A stretch of 64,000 bases of DNA, from contig CAZDQL010000015.1 in NCBI GenBank assembly GCA_964507325.1, positions 1 to 64,000 on the forward strand, read 5' to 3'. Source of the stretch: CAZDQL01 sp964507325 (GTDB lineage: Bacteria; Planctomycetota; UBA1135; GCA-002686595). The first letter of the stretch is position 1. Every line of letters starts with the position of its first letter. Of this stretch, positions 24,380 through 32,875 are shown piece by piece. The notes under the pieces are model-generated. The model searched no databases and was not told the DNA's origin. It saw only the letters and a program-made list of their open reading frames with translations. A program made the position numbers and the translations under genes.

Positions 24380-25984
24380 ATGAAGTTGCGCCTCGAGCAC
24401 CTACCCGCCGACGCGATAGGCTTGCCCGACCACGCGCGTCGGGCCCTGGGGGCGGGGGCGCTGGGGGGGAGCCCGGTGGCGCGCAGTCTGACCGAGCTCG
24501 AGCGCCCGCAGGAACGCCACGAGCCGGGGCGGCGCGCCCTCCTGGTCCAGGACCTGGAGCGGGGCCTCGCCGACTTCGCCCTCCCCGCGCGGGTGGAGAC
24601 CTCGCTCTCCGTGCTGGCCAACCCGGGCACCTTCTGCGTCCTGACCGGGCAGCAGCCCGGCTTCCTCGGCGGAGCGCTGCTCACCCTCTACAAGGCGGTC
24701 CAGGCCTGCCGCTTGGCGACCGGGCTGGCGCGCGCCTGGGGGGTGCCGGTCGTGCCGGTCTTCTGGAACCACGCCGACGACCACGACGTGGCGGAGGTGC
24801 AGCACGCCTACCTCCTCAACCGTAACCTGGATCTGCAGCGGGCGGGGCTCGCGGGGCTCTCCTCGGGGCGCCAGCCGATCGGGCGCATCCTGCTCGAGGA
24901 GCAGCGCAACCGGCTGGGTGCCACCCGCGCCATGGTGGTCCAGGCCTTCGAGGAGTTCGCGGGAGCCGAGACCGCGGTGGACCTCCTCTTCCCGCGCCCC
25001 GGCGAGAGCCTGGCGCGGGCCCTGAGCCGCGCCCTGACCGCCCTGCTCGGGGAGCACGGGCTGGTGGTGGTGGAGCCGGACTGGATCCGTTCCTCCCTCT
25101 CCCGCGCCTTGGCGGACGTGGTCGCGGTCGATCCCGTCGCGCGGCTGCTCGAGGGATCGGGAGAGAGCCCCGCCATCGACCCCACCGAGGCGGCCCTCGT
25201 CTACCGCGTCGACCCCGACGGCCGTCGCCCCCTGCGCGCGGGTGGGGACGGGTTCCGCTACGACGGCGAGGCGGGATCGCGCACGCCGGCGGAGCTGGCC
25301 GCCGAGATCGTGCAGGAGGTGGAGAGGTGGTCCGCCGGCGCCCTGCTGCGCCCCCTGGTCCAGGACGCGGTCTTCCCCGCCTGCGCCTACGTCGGCGGGT
25401 GGGGGGAGCTCGCCTACCACGCGCAGCTCGGGCCGTTGCGGGACGCCTGCTCCCTCCCGCGCACCCCCTTCGTGCCGCGGGTGAGCGCGACCCTGGTCGA
25501 GGAGGAGGTGCGCCTCGCGCTGACCAAGACCGGCGCGAGCCTGCGTGACGTTCTGGACACGCGCGGGGCCTTCGACGTCGAAGCCCCCGGCGACACCCCG
25601 GCGGTGATCGACGAGCTGCGCGCCAGCGCCGAGCGCGCGGAGCGGGAGCTCCTGGCCCTGCGCTCTGCGCTCGCGGAGCTGGATCCGGCGCTGGCGGTCA
25701 ACCTCAAGCGCGCCGCGGACCAGGCGCGCAAGGCGATCGAGAAGGTGGCGGCCAAGGCGGAGCGGGTGCACGCCAACCGCAGCGGCAAGGGGCGGCGCCA
25801 CGTGCGACGCTTGAACAACACCCTCTTCCCGCGCGGCCAACCCCAGGAGCGCGTGCTCGGTCCCCTCGGACCGACGGCGCGCTACGGGCGCGCCTGGGTC
25901 GAAGCTCTGTACGCGGACTTCCCGCCGGTCTGCAGCGAGCACTTGGCGATCCACCTGGAACTCAACGACGGAGAGAACGGATGA
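24380..25984 (+). CDS. bshC: bacillithiol biosynthesis cysteine-adding enzyme BshC (534 aa)
   Basis: Adds cysteine to GlcN-malate, the last step of bacillithiol synthesis. Family blocks seen: VLTGQQPGFLGGALLTLYKA near residue 90, VPVFWNHADDHDVAEVQHAYLL (nucleotide-binding-like HxxDHD), FPACAYVGGWGELAYHAQL near 335, and a C-terminal coiled coil (~420-490) ending RRLNNTLFPRGQPQERVLG. Length agrees with the family (~530). Cytoplasmic. The last four bases overlap the ATG of bshB1 (ATGA), so these two are translationally coupled. Identification rests on motif order; the substrate is from family knowledge. Confidence 0.93.
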   Translation: MKLRLEHLPADAIGLPDHARRALGAGALGGSPVARSLTELERPQERHEPGRRALLVQDLERGLADFALPARVETSLSVLANPGTFCVLTGQQPGFLGGALLTLYKAVQACRLATGLARAWGVPVVPVFWNHADDHDVAEVQHAYLLNRNLDLQRAGLAGLSSGRQPIGRILLEEQRNRLGATRAMVVQAFEEFAGAETAVDLLFPRPGESLARALSRALTALLGEHGLVVVEPDWIRSSLSRALADVVAVDPVARLLEGSGESPAIDPTEAALVYRVDPDGRRPLRAGGDGFRYDGEAGSRTPAELAAEIVQEVERWSAGALLRPLVQDAVFPACAYVGGWGELAYHAQLGPLRDACSLPRTPFVPRVSATLVEEEVRLALTKTGASLRDVLDTRGAFDVEAPGDTPAVIDELRASAERAERELLALRSALAELDPALAVNLKRAADQARKAIEKVAAKAERVHANRSGKGRRHVRRLNNTLFPRGQPQERVLGPLGPTARYGRAWVEALYADFPPVCSEHLAIHLELNDGENG

Positions 25985-26697
25985 CCCTCGACGCTCTGGT
26001 GATCGCGGCCCACCCCGACGACGCGGAGATCTCGGTGGGGGGGACGATCCTGCGGCTGGTGCAGGCGGGGCGCCGCGTGGGCGTGATCGACCTGACCCGC
26101 GGCGAGATGGGGACCCGGGGGGAGCGCGTCGACCGGGATCGGGAGACCGCCGCCGCGAGCGAGGTGCTCGGCCTGGCCGTGCGGGAGAACCTGGACCTGC
26201 CGGACGGCCAGGTCGAGGCCACCCTCGCCGCCCGGGAGGCGCTGGCGGGGCGCATCCGCGCCCTGACTCCCGAGCTCCTCTTGGCCCACCACACCGACGA
26301 CCTGCACCCCGACCATCGGGTGGCGGGTGAGCTCGCCCGCCAAGCGTGGTACCTGTCGGGCTTGACGCGCATGGCGGAGCTGGCGGGAGGGGCGCCCGCC
26401 CACCGCCCCGCGCGCATCCTGCACTTCCAGGGGCACGAGCCCTTCTCTCCGACCTTCGTGGTGGACGTGGGGCCGGTGTGGGAGCTCAAGCGGGAGGCGG
26501 TCGAGGCCTACGCGTCCCAGCTGGCCCCCGCCCACGAGGGGGACGCGGGGGAGCACTTCCTCTTCGGCGCCGACATCCTGGAGCGCATGGAGACCAAGGC
26601 CCGCTTCTGGGGGGAGCGGATCGGGGTGCGCTACGGGGAGCCCCTGCTGCACCGGGGACCCCTCTCCCTGGACGACCCCCTGCTGGGTTGGCTCTAG
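25981..26697 (+). CDS. bshB1: bacillithiol biosynthesis deacetylase BshB1 (238 aa)
   Basis: LmbE/PIG-L zinc deacetylase. AAHPDDAEISVGG (His11, Asp13, Asp14) and HHTDDLHPDHR supply the metal ligands and catalytic Asp; TRGEMGTRG is the substrate loop. It removes the acetyl group from GlcNAc-malate made by BshA. The C-terminus with ETKARFWGERIGVRYGEPL matches BshB1 rather than mycothiol MshB. The start overlaps bshC by 4 nt. parA begins 45 bp downstream, so the transcript may continue into it. Confidence 0.93.
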   Translation: MTLDALVIAAHPDDAEISVGGTILRLVQAGRRVGVIDLTRGEMGTRGERVDRDRETAAASEVLGLAVRENLDLPDGQVEATLAAREALAGRIRALTPELLLAHHTDDLHPDHRVAGELARQAWYLSGLTRMAELAGGAPAHRPARILHFQGHEPFSPTFVVDVGPVWELKREAVEAYASQLAPAHEGDAGEHFLFGADILERMETKARFWGERIGVRYGEPLLHRGPLSLDDPLLGWL

Positions 26698-26742
26698 GGA
26701 GGGGGGACAAGCGGTACACTGAGCGCCCTTCACCCACTGCCG

Positions 26743-27912
26743 ATGCGTCGAATCGCCATCATCAACCAGAAGGGCGGGGTCGGTAAGACCACCACCGCCG
26801 TCAACCTGGGCGCCGCCCTGGCCCGCTCGGGGCAACGGGTGGTGGTGATCGACATGGATCCCCAGGCGAACGCTTCCCTGCATCTGGGGGAGGAGCTCGC
26901 CCCCGAAGAGCCATCCACGTATTCCGTCATGACCGCGGGGACGCCCCTGGAGGGCGCCCTGCGCCAGACCGCGACGCCGGGACTCTCCATCCTGCCCTCG
27001 CACATCGACCTCTCCGGAGCGGAGCTCGAGCTGGCGAGCGCCTTCGGGCGGGAGACGATCCTGCGCGACGCCCTCGACGCATGGGAGACGACGGCGCGCG
27101 CCAATGGGGGGGAGGACCCTGCAGACTGCGTTCTGATCGATTGCCCCCCGAGCCTGGGCCTGCTCTCCGTGAACGGGCTGGCGGCGGCGCGCGAGGTGCT
27201 GATCGTGCTGCAGACCGAGTTCTTCGCTCTGCAGGGGCTCTCGAAGTTGATCGAGGTGATCCAACTCCTGCAGCGGCGGATGAACCCCAGCCTGGAGATC
27301 ACCGGAGTCCTGGCGTGCCTCTACGACGGGCGGCTGCGCCTGGCGCGCGAGGTGCTGGCGGAGATCCGCCGCCACTTCTCCGGTCAGGTCTACCGGACGG
27401 CGATCCGCTGCAACATCAAGCTCGCCGAGGCGCCGAGCCACGGGCGGACGATCTTCGAGTACGACCCGAGCTCCGCCGGGGCGCGCGACTACGAGCAGCT
27501 GGCGGCGGAGTACCTCGCCCGCGAAGGGGTGGTGGTTCCGGGGTCGGAGGCGGAGCCGGAGCCGGAGCCGGAGTCCGGCGTCGTGGTCGAGAGGGCACCG
27601 GCAGCAGGGGAAGCAGCGCAAGAGGCCAGGGGAGACGCCGCGGCGCTCGACCCTCCCGAAGAGGGTCCCGCTCTGGAGGAACCGCCCCTCCCCGAGGCGG
27701 AGATCCCGCGGCCTGCCCCTCCGGATCTTGAAGAACCGGGGGAGGTTGCTGCCCAGATGCACCCCCAGCCGGCCCCCGAGGAGCCGGCGCCGAGCCCTCC
27801 GCCCCCCCCGCCCGAGCCGCGAGAGATGCCCGCGCCGAATCTCTCCGGACGTTGCGGTGAAGAACGGGTCCACATGCCCAGCCCGCTCGGCCCTCTGACC
27901 GGCCGCCAATAG
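26743..27912 (+). CDS. parA: chromosome-partitioning ATPase ParA/Soj with long Pro/Glu-rich tail (389 aa)
   Basis: The deviant Walker A KGGVGKTT (residues 10-17, with both signature lysines), IDMDPQANAS and LIDCPPSLGLL identify a Soj-type ParA that dimerises on ATP and binds DNA non-specifically to move ParB-parS complexes. The core ends near residue 265. The remaining ~120 residues are Glu/Pro-rich and probably disordered, an extension absent from ordinary Soj. It lies between bshB1 and bshA, 18 bp before the latter, and not next to parB. This could be a shared operon, or a promoter within bshB1. Confidence 0.95.
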   Translation: MRRIAIINQKGGVGKTTTAVNLGAALARSGQRVVVIDMDPQANASLHLGEELAPEEPSTYSVMTAGTPLEGALRQTATPGLSILPSHIDLSGAELELASAFGRETILRDALDAWETTARANGGEDPADCVLIDCPPSLGLLSVNGLAAAREVLIVLQTEFFALQGLSKLIEVIQLLQRRMNPSLEITGVLACLYDGRLRLAREVLAEIRRHFSGQVYRTAIRCNIKLAEAPSHGRTIFEYDPSSAGARDYEQLAAEYLAREGVVVPGSEAEPEPEPESGVVVERAPAAGEAAQEARGDAAALDPPEEGPALEEPPLPEAEIPRPAPPDLEEPGEVAAQMHPQPAPEEPAPSPPPPPPEPREMPAPNLSGRCGEERVHMPSPLGPLTGRQ

Positions 27913-27929
27913 GCCGCGCATAGAACACG

Positions 27930-29096
27930 ATGGGCTATTGCATGGAAGATCGGCTCAGTATCGGCCTGATTTGCCACCCCACTTACGGGGGCTCGGGGGT
28001 GGTCGCGAGCGAGCTGGCCCTCTCCCTGGCGGAGGAGCAGCACTGCGTCCACCTCTTCTCCCACGAGGTCCCCCCGCGGCTCGCCCGTTCCTCGGGGCCG
28101 GTGGAGATGCACGTCGCCCAGGGGGTCCCCTACCCCCTCTTCCACTCCACTCCCCACGACCTGGCGATCGCCACGCGCATCCTCGAGCTGCACCGCGACC
28201 ACGGCCTCGACCTCCTGCACGCGCACTACGCCCTGCCCCATGCCGTGACCGCCCTGATGGCGCGCCAGGCCGCGGCCTTGGATGGATCCAAGCCCCCGCC
28301 CAAGGTGATCACCACCCTGCACGGCACCGACATCACCCTGGTGGGGAACGACCCCTCGTACGCGACCCTGACCCACTTCGCCCTGCGCTCCTCGGACGCC
28401 GTGACGGCGGTCTCCCCGGACCTGGCGCGGCGCACCGTGGAGAACTTCCCCTGCGGGTTGGACCTCGAAGAGATCGAGGTGATCCCCAACTTCGTCGACC
28501 TGGAGCTCTTCCATCCCGACGCGGGGACGCGGCCGGAGGAGGAGCCGCCCACGGTGGTGCACGTCTCCAACTTCCGCCCGGTGAAGCGCGTGCCCTGGTT
28601 GGTGCGCGCCTTCGCCGAAGGGAGCGAGGGGATCCCGGCGCGGCTCGTCCTGGTGGGCGACGGTCCCGACCGCGTCGAGGCCCAGCGGTTGGCGAACGAG
28701 TTGGGGGTCGCGGAACGGGTGCGCTTTCTCGGCACTCGCGACGCCTTGCCGGAGCTCTTGGCGCCGGCCGACATCTACGCGCTCACCAGCAGCCAGGAGT
28801 CCTTCGGGCTCTCCGCCCTCGAGGCGATGTCCTGCGGCACGCCGGTCGTCGCCTGTGACGTCGGCGGAGTGAGCGGAGTGGTGGAGCACGGGGTGAGCGG
28901 CTTGCTCGTGCCCGGCGACGATCGCGGCGCTTTCGCCGCCGGCCTGCGTGAGCTGCTCACCGACCCCGCCCGCGCCGCGGCCTTCGGGAGCGCCGCGCGG
29001 CAACGCGCGGAGGTGCACTTCGCACGGCGTGAGATCGTGGCGCGCTACGAGGGCCTCTACCGTCGGGTGTGCGGCATCCCGCGCGCGGCCGGGTGA
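27930..29096 (+). CDS. bshA: bacillithiol biosynthesis glycosyltransferase BshA (388 aa)
   Basis: GT-B, family-4 enzyme that joins UDP-GlcNAc to L-malate, the first step of bacillithiol synthesis. The BshA signature GLICHPTYGGSGVVASELAL is at the N-terminus, followed by LLHAHYALPHAV, VITTLHGTDITLVG, VIPNFVD, HVSNFRPVKRV and the donor-binding ESFGLSALEAMSCGTPVV. Length is standard. ATG at 27930 or 27942 would be acceptable. With bshC and bshB1 3 kb upstream, all three pathway steps are encoded here, and the cysteine desulfurase follows after 10 bp. Confidence 0.94.
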   Translation: MGYCMEDRLSIGLICHPTYGGSGVVASELALSLAEEQHCVHLFSHEVPPRLARSSGPVEMHVAQGVPYPLFHSTPHDLAIATRILELHRDHGLDLLHAHYALPHAVTALMARQAAALDGSKPPPKVITTLHGTDITLVGNDPSYATLTHFALRSSDAVTAVSPDLARRTVENFPCGLDLEEIEVIPNFVDLELFHPDAGTRPEEEPPTVVHVSNFRPVKRVPWLVRAFAEGSEGIPARLVLVGDGPDRVEAQRLANELGVAERVRFLGTRDALPELLAPADIYALTSSQESFGLSALEAMSCGTPVVACDVGGVSGVVEHGVSGLLVPGDDRGAFAAGLRELLTDPARAAAFGSAARQRAEVHFARREIVARYEGLYRRVCGIPRAAG

Positions 29097-29106
29097 GGTC
29101 GGGCCG

Positions 29107-30264
29107 ATGCAGCGCGTTCACCTCGACCACAACGCGACCACCCCTCTGCGTCCGGAGGCGCGCGCCGCGTGGCTCGCGGCCCTCGACCGCCTGGAGGGCA
29201 ACCCGTCGAGCGTCCACGCCGCCGGGCGCGCGGCCCGCGCCATGGTCGACGACGCGCGCGAGCGGATCGCGGCCGCGCTCGGGGTGCACGAAGAGGAGCT
29301 GATCTTCACCTCCGGCGGCACCGAGGCGAACAACCACGCCCTCTTCGGGGTGCTGCGCCCTCGCCCCGGAGCATCCCTGGTCATCCCCGCGACGGAGCAC
29401 GCCTCCGTCCTCGAGCCCGCCGAGCGCTTGCAGCGGGAGGGGCACCCCGTCCTGCGCGCGCCCGTCGACGGCGCCGGTCGCCCCGAGGTCGATGCGCTGC
29501 TCGAGGGGGCCGAGGGTGCGGCCCTGCTCTCGGTCTCCGCGGCCAACAACGAAGTGGGCACCCTGGGGCCGGTCGCGGAGGTGGGGGCCCGCCTCGCGGA
29601 GCGTTTCGGGCAGCGGCGCCCCCTCTTGCACTGCGACGCCGTGCAGGCCCTGGGTAGGGTCCCCGTTCTCCTGCGAGAGTGGGGGGTCGACCTGGCCTCC
29701 TTCTCGGCGCACAAGGTGGGGGGGCCCCTCGGGGTGGGTGTGCTCTTCCGTCGTGTAGGGGGCGCCCTCGAACCCTTGATGTGGGGTGGAGGGCAGGAGG
29801 GAGGAGCGCGACCCGGCACGGAGAACGCCCCTGCGATCGTCGGCGCAGCGGTGGCGATCGAAGCCGCCGAGGCGGAGCAGGCGCACTTTGCGAAACGGGC
29901 GCGCGCGCTGGCCACGCGCCTCTGGGGGGAGGTTCGCACCCTCTTGCCGAACGCTCGCCTGCTCGGACCGCCACTCGACGCGGGCGATCGCTTGCCGAAC
30001 ACCGTCGCCCTTCTCGTCAACGACATCGACGGGCGGGTGTTGGCGACGCGCCTCGACCTCGAAGGGCTGGAGGCGTCCACGGGCTCCGCGTGTGCGAGCG
30101 GCTCTCTCGAACCCTCGCACGTTCTGCGTGCGATGGGATTGGATGCGGAACAGGCGCGCCGCGGCCTACGCCTGTCGATCGGGTGGCCGACAACCGACAG
30201 AGATATCCACAGCGCTGTGGAGATCCTGTCGAGAACTTTTCTTTCCGCGCGTAAGTCCCGCTGA
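29107..30264 (+). CDS. cysteine desulfurase, NifS/IscS type (385 aa)
   Basis: PLP enzyme that takes sulfur from cysteine as a persulfide for Fe-S clusters and thio-cofactors (and, in some relatives, for selenium delivery). Seen: VHLDHNATTPL, TSGGTEANNHAL, TEHASVLEP, HCDAVQALGRVPV and FSAHKVGGPLGVG with PLP Lys203, RPGTENAPAIVG, and the catalytic Cys329 in TGSACASGS. Cytoplasmic. No iscU or sufE neighbour is visible. It is the last gene before the dnaA upstream region, and its 3' end contains an inverted pair of DnaA-box-like sequences. Confidence 0.93.
   Translation: MQRVHLDHNATTPLRPEARAAWLAALDRLEGNPSSVHAAGRAARAMVDDARERIAAALGVHEEELIFTSGGTEANNHALFGVLRPRPGASLVIPATEHASVLEPAERLQREGHPVLRAPVDGAGRPEVDALLEGAEGAALLSVSAANNEVGTLGPVAEVGARLAERFGQRRPLLHCDAVQALGRVPVLLREWGVDLASFSAHKVGGPLGVGVLFRRVGGALEPLMWGGGQEGGARPGTENAPAIVGAAVAIEAAEAEQAHFAKRARALATRLWGEVRTLLPNARLLGPPLDAGDRLPNTVALLVNDIDGRVLATRLDLEGLEASTGSACASGSLEPSHVLRAMGLDAEQARRGLRLSIGWPTTDRDIHSAVEILSRTFLSARKSR
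30203..30224. promoter_or_regulatory. inverted pair of DnaA-box-like sequences
   Basis: ATATCCACA (30203-30211, 8 of 9 matches to TTATCCACA) and, on the other strand, ATCTCCACA (30216-30224, 7 of 9), separated by GCGC. They lie at the end of the desulfurase gene, about 500 bp before dnaA, and could contribute to origin function or dnaA autoregulation. Confidence 0.45.
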
Positions 30265-30708
30265 GTCCCCGGCGTCTGTGTGGGGACCGTGAAGAGCGCG
30301 GCGTGTGCCGTTGACCGTCACCGGCAACTGCGGCATGATGGTGTGCACAACGAGTGGATGGCCCGACAGGAGGCTGCAGGAGGTCAAGGCGTCTCAAAGG
30401 CGTCGGAAACGGGAGCGGTGGGAACCACCCGCATGTGGGCTCAGGGATCGAGAATCATCAGGAAGCCGCCGCGCGACAACGCGCGCATCCCAACGTCAGC
30501 CCACTCTTCCATCAGTCCGACTTTGCCTCCCCCCCGCGCCTAGTTCCTTGCATTCCTGACGTGCTCCGATCGGCGCCAATCGCACGTTGTTGCCCCAGAA
30601 ACCATAGTTGACGGCTGTCCTGCGTGGGTCTCACCGACCCCCTTCCCCCCACCCGCAGGTTCGGCCCCGTGCGGAGGAGGGGGGGCGAGACCCGCCACGC
30701 CCAACCCG
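30265..30708. other. 444-bp upstream region of dnaA
   Basis: No gene is evident. One more DnaA-box-like match on the minus strand (TTGTGCACA, 30342-30350, 7 of 9) is present. The region should contain the dnaA promoter and may be part of a bipartite origin with the dnaA-dnaN gap. I see no tRNA, repeat array or conserved riboswitch. Confidence 0.5.
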
Positions 30709-32514
30709 ATGCGAGAGTCGGACCACGCAACGGCGCCCTACGGCAACGCCCCGCGAGCGGAATCCCCAACGGGCAACCAGGCCGACGGGACTCCCCCGTC
30801 GGATTCGGTACCCGCAGAGGTGGACGCCCCCCACCCGCCGATCGCCGAGACCTTCGACGGCAACGGAGCGGAGACCGAAGTGCCCCAACCACAAGACGCA
30901 GCGGTTTCTGATCTGCAACCCGACTCCCTCGCGCAGTTGTGGCCTCGCTTGCAGGAGGCGCTCCAGCGCCGCGTCCAGCCCGAGCAGTTCGAGACGTGGT
31001 TCCGCCGCGCCGCCTTGGCGCGTCTGGACGAGCAGGAGCTGGTGCTCGCCGTCCAGAACAACTTCGCTCGGGAGTGGCTCGAGAGCTACTACCTCGAGAC
31101 GATCGAACACGCCGTCCACGCCGTCCTGGGCCTGCGTCGCCGCATCCGCTTGACCGTCGATCCGGAGCTGGCGGTCCCCCGCAAGCCCTTCGCCGGCTCG
31201 CCGGGCGCGGACTGCGAGACCGGCCCCACCGAGGAAGGGGAGTCCGCCAGAGAGAGGTCCATCGAAGGAAGCGCTGGAGTGGGGTCGAGGCCCGACCCGA
31301 CCGCACGGGGTGATCGCCCCCCCTTCGCTTCCCCGGACGTTCCTTCCGCTCCGACGGGGCCGGCTCCCGGGGCCGAGCGCCCCTTCGCCGCCTCCTCCAA
31401 GCGCGCACCCCTCGGAGGGGTCGGCGGGGGGCTCGGCTTCCGGCCGGGAGTGCGGCCGGGCGGAGGGCTGCTCTGGAACAGCGACGTCGTTCTGAACCCC
31501 AAGTACACCTTCGAGAACTTCGTCGTCGGTCCCTGCAACCGCTTCGGGCACGCCGCCGCCATGGGGGCCGGCGAACAGCCCGGCAGGCACTACAACCCCT
31601 TCTTCCTGCACGGCAACGTCGGCGTCGGCAAGACGCACCTCCTGCAGGCGGTCTGCTTCGCCATTCTCGAGCGCTGGTCCGAATCGCGCATCCTCTACCT
31701 GTCCTGCGAGACCTTCGTCAATCACTTCATCGCCTCCCTCGAGAACGGCGACCTGACGGAGTTCCGCAACAAGTACCGCAACGTCGACGTCCTGGTGGTC
31801 GACGACATCCACCTCCTGGCCAACAAGGAGCGCACGCAGGAGGAGTTCTTCCACACCTTCAATACGCTCTACAACGCCGGCAAGCAGATCGTCCTCTCCT
31901 CCGACTCTCCGCCCAAGGAGATCCCCACGCTCCAAGAGCGGCTGGTCTCGCGCTTCAAGTGGGGGATGGTCACGGAGATCGAGCCCCCCTGCTACGAGAC
32001 GCGCATGGCGATCGTCAAGCGCAAGAGCCGGGAGCGCGGGCAGGAGGTCCGCGACGACGTCGCGCAGCTGGTGGCCGAGCACATCGACCAGAACGTGCGT
32101 GAGCTGGAGGGCGCCGTGACGCGCCTCTTGGGCTACTCGAGCTTGACCGGCAAGCCGGTGACCCCGGAGCTGGCGCGCGAGGCGCTCTCCGACATCCTCT
32201 ACGTGCAGCGCGGCACGCCCACGATGGACGACATCATCTCGGCCGTCACGGAGCACTTCGCGGTCAAGCTCTCCGATCTGCAGTCGAAGAAGCGCACCAA
32301 GTCGATCGCCTACCCGCGCCAGGTCGCCATGTACCTGGCGCGCAAGATCACTCGTCACTCCCTGGAGGAGATCGGGGGCTTCTTCGGCGGCCGCGACCAC
32401 TCCACCGTGCTGTACGGCGTGGACCGCATCACCGACCGCATGCAGTCCGACGAAGGCTGCCGAAACTCGGTCGAGAACCTCCTGGATCGTCTGCAGGATG
32501 CCCGGCTGGGGTGA
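30709..32514 (+). CDS. dnaA: replication initiator DnaA with long N-terminal extension (601 aa)
   Basis: Domain I (SLAQLWPRLQEALQRRVQPE onward, ~72-140) is followed by an unusually long Pro/Gly-rich linker (~150-260). The AAA+ domain has Walker A GNVGVGKTH (302-310) and Walker B LVVDDIHLL. Domain IV carries the DnaA signature GGRDHSTVLYG, which binds DnaA boxes. It melts oriC and loads the helicase. The first ~68 residues are low-complexity (Pro, Glu, Ala) and precede the normal domain I, so either the extension is real or the true start is internal; no clear ribosome site marks the ATG at 30709. dnaN, dciA and gyrB follow. Confidence 0.97.
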   Translation: MRESDHATAPYGNAPRAESPTGNQADGTPPSDSVPAEVDAPHPPIAETFDGNGAETEVPQPQDAAVSDLQPDSLAQLWPRLQEALQRRVQPEQFETWFRRAALARLDEQELVLAVQNNFAREWLESYYLETIEHAVHAVLGLRRRIRLTVDPELAVPRKPFAGSPGADCETGPTEEGESARERSIEGSAGVGSRPDPTARGDRPPFASPDVPSAPTGPAPGAERPFAASSKRAPLGGVGGGLGFRPGVRPGGGLLWNSDVVLNPKYTFENFVVGPCNRFGHAAAMGAGEQPGRHYNPFFLHGNVGVGKTHLLQAVCFAILERWSESRILYLSCETFVNHFIASLENGDLTEFRNKYRNVDVLVVDDIHLLANKERTQEEFFHTFNTLYNAGKQIVLSSDSPPKEIPTLQERLVSRFKWGMVTEIEPPCYETRMAIVKRKSRERGQEVRDDVAQLVAEHIDQNVRELEGAVTRLLGYSSLTGKPVTPELAREALSDILYVQRGTPTMDDIISAVTEHFAVKLSDLQSKKRTKSIAYPRQVAMYLARKITRHSLEEIGGFFGGRDHSTVLYGVDRITDRMQSDEGCRNSVENLLDRLQDARLG

Positions 32515-32875
32515 GTCGCGGGCCCTCGGGGCGCCCTGGAGAACCCATGGGGGAAATGTGGGAAGACCGTCGGGAGCGGGGCCAGGGGATGCCCGTCTGG
32601 AGTGGACGCTCCGGGGGGAACTCAGCCCCCCCGGAACACCGCCCGAGCCCCCTCTGGACAGGTGTGCAAACCCGCCCCCTTCTAGACCGCCCATCCACAG
32701 CCGAAGTCTCCTTGTCCCCACCCTCCTCCCTGCTCCCAACTCTCGTAGAATCAACCCCTTACAACGACCGGTCTTCCGGTTGTCCCCAATCGACAGCCCC
32801 CTCTGTTAAGGAGAAGAATTTCTATCTAGGGGGACCAGGTGGACAAGCCGGACGGGACCGCTACCGGAGAAGTGC
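32515..32875. other. dnaA-dnaN intergenic region, candidate oriC
   Basis: 361 bp without a gene. It holds four DnaA-box-like 9-mers, each matching TTATCCACA at 7 of 9 positions: CCATCCACA (32691-32699), TTGTCCCCA (32712-32720 and 32780-32788) and TTGTCCACC on the minus strand (32838-32846). Between the last two lies one of the most AT-rich patches nearby (32802-32829), suitable as an unwinding element. A good ribosome site (GGAG) precedes dnaN. Position beside dnaA, dnaN and gyrB makes it the best origin candidate in the window. Confidence 0.55.
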
